Part shown: positions 1 to 5,528 of the stretch, piece by piece | Position numbering within the stretch: the stretch's first letter is position 1 | Layout: each line of letters begins with the position of its first letter | NCBI GenBank assembly: GCA_963588535.1 | Contig: CAVAII010000060.1 | Coordinates: 1-6,750 of the forward strand | Length of the DNA stretch: 6,750 bases | Direction of reading: 5' to 3' | Origin: Scybalousia_A sp963588535 | Lineage (GTDB): Bacteria > Bacteroidota > Bacteroidia > Bacteroidales > P3 | Program-made: the position numbers and the translations under genes | Notes under the pieces: model-generated | The model's database searches: none | The model's input: only the letters and a program-made list of their open reading frames with translations | What the model was told of the DNA's origin: nothing

Positions 1-523
1 GTCTTACGATAGGTTTGGCAACTATTGTTGTTTTCTTTTTGCGGAAAAATACTTTTTGACACCAGTTAATAAAATTACATCCAGTCGGTATGCAGAAAAG
101 GTAGAATAACATAAACATTACCCAAAATCCGAAGGTTGAAGGCAAGATCAAATACTCTGGTTTGGTGGCTATATCAAGTCCTTGCGACACTGCTTGTTGA
201 AAAGGATATAAGGATCCGTCTGCAAGTTCGCACATTGTGCCAAAACGGCGTGCGTAATACAAAAGTAAGAACTCTATCCACCCTGTCCAGAACAATAATC
301 CGCCAATAAGACCGAATAATGTTTGTTTGGTATCGCCTTTTACGAATATTCCCCAGATGGTTATCACAAGACCCAAGAATCCTAACATAAATCCACCAAC
401 GTGTAAGGCAGATTCTCCCATGAATTTCTCCATTAAAATCATTGCTGCGTGACCTAATGGCATCAAGAACAGGACTAATAAAAATGAGACTATTGCTTTG
501 CCCCAATACATTTGTTTTTTCAT
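1..523 (-). CDS. Multi-pass membrane protein of unknown function (5' part, runs off the left edge)
   Basis: The minus strand is open from an ATG at 523-521 to the window edge, giving 174 codons with no stop; the C-terminus is missing. The product begins MKKQMYWGKAIVSFLLVLFL. It has four clear hydrophobic segments, at about residues 10-31, 42-61, 68-90 and 131-148, and then a basic stretch (RKKKTT near 161-166). This suggests an inner-membrane protein with a positively charged cytoplasmic segment after TM4. A conserved-looking loop between TM3 and TM4 (about 91-130) contains a Cys and several aromatic residues. I recognise no functional motif; it resembles uncharacterised membrane proteins of Bacteroidales. 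The start is supported by the MKK opening, the hydrophobic segment that follows, and AT-rich non-coding sequence immediately upstream. It is divergent from the drug transporter and has its own candidate promoter. I am confident that it is a gene; its function is unknown. Confidence 0.8.
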   Translation of the reverse strand, partial: MKKQMYWGKAIVSFLLVLFLMPLGHAAMILMEKFMGESALHVGGFMLGFLGLVITIWGIFVKGDTKQTLFGLIGGLLFWTGWIEFLLLYYARRFGTMCELADGSLYPFQQAVSQGLDIATKPEYLILPSTFGFWVMFMLFYLFCIPTGCNFINWCQKVFFRKKKTTIVAKPIVR

Positions 524-562
524 TGTCGTTATACCTAATTAAAATATTGTTAAATTACTTTG

Positions 563-570
563 CAAAATTA
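563..570 (-). promoter_or_regulatory. Candidate -7 element for the leftward membrane-protein gene
   Basis: Read on the minus strand this is TAATTTTG, an exact fit to the Bacteroides -7 consensus TAnnTTTG. It lies 40 bp upstream of the ATG at 523 and would give a leader of about 30 nt. I found no convincing TTTG-like -33 element at the expected distance, so this is a half-supported call. Confidence 0.35.
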
Positions 571-617
571 GATATAAATATTATTGCCTTTACTAATTAT
601 TTTTGAGTATTTTGTTA

Positions 618-647
618 TTGAAGAAATCAAAAAAAATTGTAACTTTG
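618..647 (+). promoter_or_regulatory. Bacteroides-type promoter for the leader and efflux gene
   Basis: TAACTTTG at 640-647 matches the -7 consensus TAnnTTTG exactly. A TTG at 618-620 (ATTG from 617) lies 19 nt upstream and fits the -33 element (TTTG/TTG). Transcription would start near 654-656. The transporter mRNA would then have a leader of about 245 nt, far longer than this compact genome needs elsewhere. The consensus is established for the primary sigma factor of Bacteroides; its use here is inferred. Confidence 0.6.
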
Positions 648-678
648 CATCCTCAAACTAATATGAACATAAGACTTA

Positions 679-777
679 ATGTATAACCTTTATTCTAAAA
701 TGCGAACAAACTTGGTCCTTAGGACAGAACAATCGGAGGCGATGGCTATTAAGTCTCTTTATTTGTTATATGATTAG
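679..777 (+). CDS. Putative 32-residue leader peptide upstream of the efflux gene
   Basis: An ATG at 679 opens a 32-codon frame ending in TAG at 775-777, wholly inside the predicted transporter leader. An internal ATG (M8, at 700) would give a 25-residue form. The product is short, polar in the middle (RTEQSE at residues 15-20) and ends in K-S-L-Y-L-L-Y-D. It has no signal peptide or domain. A still smaller frame (ATG at 663, seven codons plus stop at 684-686) overlaps its start in another register. The last four codons (TTA TAT GAT TAG) form the 5' arm of a perfect 12-bp inverted repeat. Its 3' arm sits just ahead of the transporter start, the arrangement expected of a cis-acting regulatory peptide. 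Translation is unproven, and I do not recognise the peptide as a named leader. Confidence 0.45.
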   Translation: MYNLYSKMRTNLVLRTEQSEAMAIKSLYLLYD

Positions 778-883
778 GGCGTTATCTGTTTTTCTTTTTC
801 CTTGACTTGATAATATCAAAAAAGATACTTAAAGTAGGGGAGAGAGTTTAGAAAAAGATTTTATCTAATTACTAATCATATAA
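766..883 (+). promoter_or_regulatory. Candidate translational attenuator (12-bp leader stem)
   Basis: TTATATGATTAG (766-777) and CTAATCATATAA (872-883) are exact reverse complements, with a possible further G-U pair (765 with 884). The 3' arm ends 15 nt before the transporter ATG at 899, so the stem would occlude the initiation region. An alternative, mutually exclusive hairpin (TAATTA at 866-871 with 881-886) uses part of the same 3' arm. A ribosome paused on the last codons of the upstream ORF would cover the 5' arm and free the start. Between the arms lie a pyrimidine-rich stretch, a small hairpin (TTGAT/ATCAA, 807-819) and another palindrome (826-836). The pairing is seen directly; the regulatory role is inferred from known attenuation of resistance genes, including tetQ in Bacteroides. 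Confidence 0.5.
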
Positions 884-898
884 TTAACATAAATAATA

Positions 899-2083
899 AT
901 GAAAACAACAATAGCAACAACAAGAAGAAAATTATTTAATTATCTATTAATAACCTTAGGTTTTTTATCAGCCTTTGGTCCCTTTGTGACGGATTTGTAT
1001 TTGCCGGCACTACCTTCGTTATCTAAGGAATTTTCTACATCTCCTTCGGTAGCACAATTAAGTCTAACGATGTCAATGTTAGGCCTTGCGATAGGACAGA
1101 TACTTATTGGTCCGATAAGTGATAAATATGGACGAAAAAAATTACTTTTAGGATCGTTATTCATATTTATTATAGCCACAATCGGTTGTATTCTATCAAC
1201 TACTATACACACTTTCAACCTAATGCGTTTGTTTCAGGGAATGGCAGGTGCAGGCGGAATCGTTTTGTCAAGAAGTATCGCAACAGACTTGTATTCTGGC
1301 GAAAGACTGACGCAATTTATCTCCATGATGTCTGCCGTTAATGGCATAGCACCCGTAGCCGCACCGATAATTGGTGGAATTATTCTCTCGTTTGCTCACT
1401 GGAAAATAATATTTTGGGTCTTGCTGTTTGTAGGTTTAGCACTTATAGGTTTGAGTATTAATCTAAGCGAGTCGTTAAGTAACCGCAATAGATTGCAAAC
1501 GCCGTTGATAAACTCGTTTGTTAATTACAAGAATTTGGTATTTAATCATACTTACATAATTCATTTTCTTATTTATATGTTCTCCTCATTTGTGCTATTT
1601 ACTTACATATCTTCTTCGACTTTTATCTTACAAGAGGTCTATAAAATGTCTTCTTTGCTGTTTAGTTTGTGCTTTGCTATCAACGCAATAGTTATTGGAG
1701 TTGGCTGTGCTGTGGCAGGACATTTGGCAGGTAAGAAAAGTCTGAGATATGGTATGATAATAATGTTTGTAGGTGCGATTTTCTCGATAATAAGTCTAAA
1801 TTTGCTGCATTCTGCTTTGATAGTAGAGGTAACTTTTATGATTATATTGCTTGGATTTGGTCTATTACAGCCTGTACCTATGTCGATTGCGTTGGACAGT
1901 GAAAGAAATAATGCAGGAGTTGCTTCTGCTGCTTTGGGAGCGAGTGGATTCCTTGCAGGGGGTATTGCAGCCCCATTAGTAGGTAGTGGTAATATGCTGA
2001 TAACTACATCTATAATGTTTGTAGTAGGTGCAATTATTGTTTCTTTCTGTGTCTTTCTTTCGTTAAGAATGAAAAAGAAATAA
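899..2083 (+). CDS. Bcr/CflA-family MFS drug efflux transporter
   Basis: This 394-residue protein has the length and about 12 TM segments of proton-driven drug:H+ antiporters of the Bcr/CflA group (DHA1 MFS). Known members export bicyclomycin, chloramphenicol or florfenicol; the substrate here cannot be read from sequence. TM1 carries the family hallmark TDLYLPALPSL (residues 31-41, acidic D32). The loop after TM2 has MFS motif A, GPISDKYGRKKL (71-82). TM4 has motif B, RLFQGMAGAGG (110-120). TM5 has the antiporter motif C region, APVAAPIIGG (151-160). A glycine/alanine-rich AGVASAALGASGF (339-351) is typical of the C-terminal half. The tail is basic (RMKKK). The start has A/T-rich upstream sequence and no Shine-Dalgarno site, which is normal for Bacteroidota. 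The gene stands alone between the leader and the repeat-filled convergent region. The family call is secure; drug specificity is not. Confidence 0.93.
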   Translation: MKTTIATTRRKLFNYLLITLGFLSAFGPFVTDLYLPALPSLSKEFSTSPSVAQLSLTMSMLGLAIGQILIGPISDKYGRKKLLLGSLFIFIIATIGCILSTTIHTFNLMRLFQGMAGAGGIVLSRSIATDLYSGERLTQFISMMSAVNGIAPVAAPIIGGIILSFAHWKIIFWVLLFVGLALIGLSINLSESLSNRNRLQTPLINSFVNYKNLVFNHTYIIHFLIYMFSSFVLFTYISSSTFILQEVYKMSSLLFSLCFAINAIVIGVGCAVAGHLAGKKSLRYGMIIMFVGAIFSIISLNLLHSALIVEVTFMIILLGFGLLQPVPMSIALDSERNNAGVASAALGASGFLAGGIAAPLVGSGNMLITTSIMFVVGAIIVSFCVFLSLRMKKK

Positions 2084-2101
2084 ATAAGAACAAAAGGAGT
2101 G

Positions 2102-2166
2102 AAAATAATTCGACGAAAGAATTTTCTAATTGGTCGAAAGATTCTGATGAATGGTCGAATTATTTT
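2102..2166. terminator. Long inverted repeat after the efflux gene, possible terminator
   Basis: AAAATAATTCGAC (2102-2114) and GTCGAATTATTTT (2154-2166) are perfect 13-bp reverse complements around a 39-nt loop, starting 18 bp after the transporter stop. The 3' arm ends in T residues and runs into the assembly gap, so the U-tract cannot be fully assessed. It could end transporter transcription and also transcription arriving from aroE. The loop is longer than usual for an intrinsic terminator, and the arms are also part of a 21-bp repeat series, so the pairing may serve another purpose. Confidence 0.35.
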
Positions 2167-2167
2167 T
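2113..2167. repeat. 21-bp-period repeats with a TCGAA-type core (left of the assembly gap)
   Basis: Cores recur at exact 21-bp steps: ACGAAAGA at 2113, TCGAAAGA at 2134 and TCGAATTA at 2155. The octamer TGGTCGAA occurs at 2131-2138 and again at 2152-2159. The third unit runs into the N gap. The period equals that of the TCAGTA array to the right of the gap, but the core differs. With a multiple-of-three period, both strands stay open in one frame with seven-residue periodicity, so open frames here are weak evidence for genes. Confidence 0.6.
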
Positions 2168-2177
2168 NNNNNNNNNN
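2168..2177. other. Assembly gap of ten Ns inside the repeat region
   Basis: Ten unknown bases separate the two 21-bp repeat families. A round number of Ns usually marks a scaffold join of unknown true size. Its position inside tandem repeats suggests that the assembler could not resolve the array, so the real region may be longer than shown. Confidence 0.9.
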
Positions 2178-2223
2178 GAATAACTGAATGTTTTTTTTCT
2201 TTAGTGTAACCACTGAAATATCT

Positions 2224-2391
2224 TCACTAATCATTAAAATAAAATCAGTAAAGAAAAAATTCTTTTCAGTAAAGAATAAAATAAAATCAGTAAAGAAAAA
2301 AATATTATCAGTACTTATTTGGATAATATCAGTAGTTATCAGAATAATATCAGTACTTATTTGGATAATATCAGTAGTTGTTTTAAGGATA
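2224..2391. repeat. Array of 21-bp units with a TCAGTA core
   Basis: TCAGTA begins at 2245, 2266, 2287, 2308, 2329, 2350 and 2371, seven times at exactly 21-bp spacing. A degenerate TCACTA at 2224 is in register as an eighth unit. The 15 bp between cores vary but are very A/T-rich. The units at 2308 and 2350 are identical over all 21 bp, and the first units share TCAGTAAAGA. The array fills the space between the gap and the end of aroE. A frame at 2188-2400 stays open because 21 is divisible by three, and it reads as Ser-Val every seven residues; I treat this as a by-product. This is not a CRISPR array: the constant part is only about 6 bp and the units are contiguous. The function is unknown. 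Confidence 0.85.
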
Positions 2392-2419
2392 GGAAAGTAG
2401 AGAGGGAAAAGGTTTGGAA

Positions 2420-3238
2420 TTAGTTGTTAGACCAAATATTCCAACTTGCATCTGCTTGATTATGGAGCATTTGTAAGCCATTTATGGTCTTGCAACCCTT
2501 TTCTTTGGCTGTCTTTAATAATAATGTTTGGGAAGGATTGTAGATTAGGTCAAAAACTATTTGCGGGGGGTTGATTTTATTTGTGTCAATATCCGCAATA
2601 GGAGGGTAAGTAGCCATACCACAAGGGGTTGCGTTGATGATTAAATCGAATATTGAGAAATTTTCCATTCTATTTAGTTGCTTATAACTAATAGTAGATC
2701 CGCTTGCGAGAGTATCTATGTGGATAGAGTAAGTATTTGGATTATTGAAGTTAGGATCTATGTCAAGATCTGCTAAGGAGTCTTTCCTAGTTACATATAA
2801 GTGTTTGATGTTTTGTGATTTAAGGGCATAACCTACGGCTTTTGCAGCACCAAATGTACCGAGTATTAGAGCAGAGTGAATATTTTTTATGTCAGTTTCG
2901 TTTTGTAGAGAGAGAAGAAAACCAATCCAATCTGTATTATAGCCGATTAACTTATTGTTTTGGATTTTGATAGTATTTACTGCACCAATCTCTTTTGCGT
3001 CTTCGGATAAACTATCCAAATAATTAAGAATCTGTATCTTATAAGGTGATGTAACGTTAAGACCTTGTAAATCTTTTTCTTTTTGTAGAAGAGTTGATAG
3101 GTTCTTGATACATTTTAGTTCAAACAATTCATATCTACAATTATTATAATGTAGAGAAGAGAACTTATTTTCGAAATAAGTTTTGGAAAATGAGTGTTTT
3201 ATGGGATTGCCGATTAACCCAAAAACTCTATTTTGCAT
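2420..3238 (-). CDS. aroE: Shikimate dehydrogenase (NADP+)
   Basis: A 272-residue protein of normal AroE length. It reduces 3-dehydroshikimate to shikimate in the cytoplasm, the fourth step of chorismate and aromatic amino acid synthesis. The N-terminal substrate domain shows GLIGNPIKHSFSK (7-19, substrate serines S16 and S18), NVTSPYK (61-67, catalytic Lys67), and GAVNT then GYNTDWIGF (85-89, 99-107, catalytic Asp103). The nucleotide-binding loop is LGTFGAAKA (126-134), where the usual third-position glycine of GxGG is Phe129. The usual NRT-type NADP motif is replaced by VTRKDS (149-154). The C-terminal part has NATPCGM (202-208), DLIYNPSQT (230-238) and the closing GLQMLHNQA (254-262), which carries Gln261. 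The start at 3238 gives the normal family N-terminus. It overlaps the end of the DedA gene by 11 bp, suggesting translational coupling as the last gene of the operon. The family call is very secure. Confidence 0.95.
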   Translation of the reverse strand: MQNRVFGLIGNPIKHSFSKTYFENKFSSLHYNNCRYELFELKCIKNLSTLLQKEKDLQGLNVTSPYKIQILNYLDSLSEDAKEIGAVNTIKIQNNKLIGYNTDWIGFLLSLQNETDIKNIHSALILGTFGAAKAVGYALKSQNIKHLYVTRKDSLADLDIDPNFNNPNTYSIHIDTLASGSTISYKQLNRMENFSIFDLIINATPCGMATYPPIADIDTNKINPPQIVFDLIYNPSQTLLLKTAKEKGCKTINGLQMLHNQADASWNIWSNN

Positions 3239-3992
3239 TATTAGTGCTTTTCTTTTTCTTTATGCCATTGTAAATCAAGTATAGGACGAACAAAATACCG
3301 AGTCCCAAAAGAATATATGACAATTCGGAAGAGTATTTTTCGATTATATCTTGCTGACCTTTTGCTAAATAGCCAAGAACTGCCAAGATACTATTCCAAA
3401 TTGCAGCACCTAAGAAAGTAAATAATAAGAATACCCAAAAATTCATTCTTGCAAGTCCAGCAGGAATAGATATCAATTGACGTACTCCTGGAACTAATCT
3501 ACCGATAAAAGTAGAGGATTTGCCATGTTTTACAAAATATTCTTCGGCTTTAGTAACTTTCTCACCACTAAGTAATAGCATGTGTCCAAGACGAGTCTCG
3601 GCAAACTTAAAGACAATAGGTCTACCGATAATCAAGGCTAATACATAATTAAATATAGCACCTATCAAGGCACCAATCGTACCAAAAATAACAACAAGTA
3701 CAATGTTCATATTATTATCATCACTTAGGGCTTTGTAAGCAGCAGGCGGAATAACAACTTCGGAAGGAAAAGGAATAAACGAACTCTCTACTGCCATTAA
3801 TAGAGTAATTGTCCTGTAATTGATATTATTCATATACCAAGATACTACTCTTGTTACGGTGTTTTCCTTCTTTGCTGTGCTCTCAACTTGTTTGTTTTGC
3901 TCTGTCTTAGAAGTTGTTTGAGCATTAACAAAAGAATTGCTAATTAGAACAAACGACACAAGTGCAACGATTATGTATTTGATATTTTTCAT
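3228..3992 (-). CDS. DedA-family inner-membrane protein
   Basis: This 254-residue protein belongs to the DedA/SNARE-associated (VTT) family. Some members are established flippases that recycle undecaprenyl phosphate, the lipid carrier for cell-wall and surface-polysaccharide synthesis. Visible family features are ESSFIPFPSEVVIPPAAY (residues 69-86, with acidic E69 and E78), a Gly-rich membrane segment ending in Y..ALIIGRP (about 102-125), and FIGRLVPGVRQLISIPAGLARM (162-183, conserved R165 and R171). A final TM at about 225-242 is followed by a KKKK tail. The N-terminus is longer than in many DedA proteins: residues 1-24 look like a cleavable signal peptide (…SFVNA/Q), followed by a polar, Lys/Glu-rich linker to about residue 45. 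It lies 73 bp after the TPR gene and overlaps aroE by 11 bp. The family is secure; the exact substrate is inferred. Confidence 0.9.
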   Translation of the reverse strand: MKNIKYIIVALVSFVLISNSFVNAQTTSKTEQNKQVESTAKKENTVTRVVSWYMNNINYRTITLLMAVESSFIPFPSEVVIPPAAYKALSDDNNMNIVLVVIFGTIGALIGAIFNYVLALIIGRPIVFKFAETRLGHMLLLSGEKVTKAEEYFVKHGKSSTFIGRLVPGVRQLISIPAGLARMNFWVFLLFTFLGAAIWNSILAVLGYLAKGQQDIIEKYSSELSYILLGLGILFVLYLIYNGIKKKKSTNNAK

Positions 3993-4065
3993 TCTATGTA
4001 AGGTGTTTTTATTTGATTTCTAACTATGTTTGTGTTACTTATTTTGTCTTTTATTTGTTTTTATC

Positions 4066-5487
4066 TTATACTTTGTAGGCTGCTTTTAGACAACGTATGT
4101 AGTTGTCGTTAGTTATTAACTCAGGATAATTCTCTTTTAGGTATTCAGGAAAATCATCTAAGGTTTTCAACAATCCTAATATACGAATAGAGTAGTCATC
4201 GTACTTCTTATCCGTGCAAGTTATTTTCAGGAACTCGTACCAAAACTCTTCGCCGCAACCATCTAACTTGTTGGTTATATAATGTAGGACTTTGATAGCC
4301 TCGTATGTGTCTTCGTCAATTAGTTTTAAGTTAGCAAGCAAGATTCCAGCCTCTTGAACAACCTCACTTTCGTCCGAAGTAGTTACAATAAACATAAGCA
4401 GATTCTTAGTGTCCTCAGTATATCCGTATTCACATGCTTGCTTTGCAAATTTTAAGAAAAACCTCATCGAAACACCGTCCTTGATGGCTTTTTTTAATCC
4501 TTTTCTTGATTTTTCGCTTTCCCCAATGAAGCAATAACACAAAGACAAGTCCAAAAGATTAGAAGGTTCGAAATCATTAGGCGATTCCTTCTGCACAAGT
4601 TCGAACTCGGTAACCGCTTCTTTGTAACGTTTTTGTTGCATTAAGACTGCGGCTAAATGAAGATGCAAGTCAGCAGGAAATTCTGTAGAATAACTTATTG
4701 CTTTGCGAAACTCTTCTATCGCTTGTGGGAAGTCGTCCAAGAAAACCAAACAATCGGCACGACAAGAATGCTTTGTCTCGCCTTTTGGTGAGATAGCAAT
4801 GGCAAAATCAATGGCTTGAAGTGCTTCTTTATAACGTTTCGAACCAAGATATACAACCGAAAGAGCCGTCCATGCGTTATCGTTGAAAGGATTATCAGAA
4901 GATAGTTGTTTAAGAAAATCTATCATTCTATTTCTTAGTGATTCGTCTGCCACACAATTAGTATAAGTGCCTAACAATAAAGCATCTTCGCTATCAATCA
5001 TTAATCCTTTTCTAATAAAAGACTCTGCCAATATATATTTTTGTTTATCTATATAAACCCTACCTATAAGGGCATAGACAAATGGGTTATCTGTTGTGTG
5101 TTTAATAATATCTAATAAGATTTCAAGGGCTTCGTCTACATGGATTTGATTATCTATACACATAGTAGCCAAATCTATTTTCATATCTTCGGAGTCTACT
5201 TTTTTAAGTGTACTACTCAGTAGACTAATAGCCTTTTCTATCTCGTTCTTAGATGCAAGGAAGGATGCATATTGCGATACTATCTCCTCATTATAAGGGA
5301 AATATTTGTAGGCTTCCAAAATGGCTGCCTTAGTCATATCATCGTTTTTGTTTTCTACGAAATATTCTATGATATCTATATAATTATCCGAGTCAAACCA
5401 AACTTTCTTGCCGTCCTTGATATGACTTATAAACAAAGATGCTTGCATCTTCATTTCTTCTCGTTGTTCTCTATCAAAATCTTCCAT
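4066..5487 (-). CDS. Tetratricopeptide (TPR) repeat protein
   Basis: A 473-residue soluble, helical protein without signal peptide or TM segments, so probably cytoplasmic. TPR-like helix pairs are visible at about residues 135-168 (ALIGRVYIDKQKYILAESFI), 203-236 (AWTALSVVYLGSKRYKEALQ), 237-270, 271-304 (LAAVLMQQKRYKEAVTEF) and 307-337. Weaker helical repeats probably fill 50-130 and 340-440. TPRs are protein-binding scaffolds; nothing here indicates an enzymatic activity, and the partner is unknown. The start at 5487 (MEDFDREQREEMK) is followed by in-frame Met at residues 12 and 14, so the true start could be slightly shorter. It lies 41 bp after the lipoprotein gene and 73 bp before the DedA gene, with no promoter consensus seen in either gap, so it is likely co-transcribed with both. 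Similar uncharacterised TPR proteins are common in Bacteroidales. Confidence 0.88.
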   Translation of the reverse strand: MEDFDREQREEMKMQASLFISHIKDGKKVWFDSDNYIDIIEYFVENKNDDMTKAAILEAYKYFPYNEEIVSQYASFLASKNEIEKAISLLSSTLKKVDSEDMKIDLATMCIDNQIHVDEALEILLDIIKHTTDNPFVYALIGRVYIDKQKYILAESFIRKGLMIDSEDALLLGTYTNCVADESLRNRMIDFLKQLSSDNPFNDNAWTALSVVYLGSKRYKEALQAIDFAIAISPKGETKHSCRADCLVFLDDFPQAIEEFRKAISYSTEFPADLHLHLAAVLMQQKRYKEAVTEFELVQKESPNDFEPSNLLDLSLCYCFIGESEKSRKGLKKAIKDGVSMRFFLKFAKQACEYGYTEDTKNLLMFIVTTSDESEVVQEAGILLANLKLIDEDTYEAIKVLHYITNKLDGCGEEFWYEFLKITCTDKKYDDYSIRILGLLKTLDDFPEYLKENYPELITNDNYIRCLKAAYKV

Positions 5488-5528
5488 ACGCAGTTTCTTA
5501 TTTTTTTATTTTCAAAAAACATTCTCAC

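Noticed and set aside
174..506. Minus-strand open frame of 110 codons
   Set aside because: It lies entirely inside the membrane-protein gene (1-523) on the same strand in another frame; its product is Arg/Ser-rich with no recognisable features, while the other frame gives clear TM segments and continues to the edge.
940..1218. Minus-strand open frame opposite the efflux gene
   Set aside because: It is antisense to a region encoding conserved MFS motifs, and its product resembles no family.
2200..2217. Hairpin TTTAGTG/CACTGAA as a terminator for either convergent unit
   Set aside because: A 7-bp stem (one G-U pair) with loop TAAC forms, but the T-run precedes it on the plus strand and appears as an A-run after it on the minus strand, so it fits an intrinsic terminator on neither.
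2113..2391. CRISPR array
   Set aside because: The constant part is only about 6 bp and the total period is 21 bp, far too short for CRISPR repeats and spacers; there are no cas genes.
2188..2400. 70-codon frame over the TCAGTA array
   Set aside because: It is open because the repeat period is a multiple of three; it begins in a T-run next to an assembly gap and has no domain or upstream signal. It is kept as a finding, not annotated as a gene.
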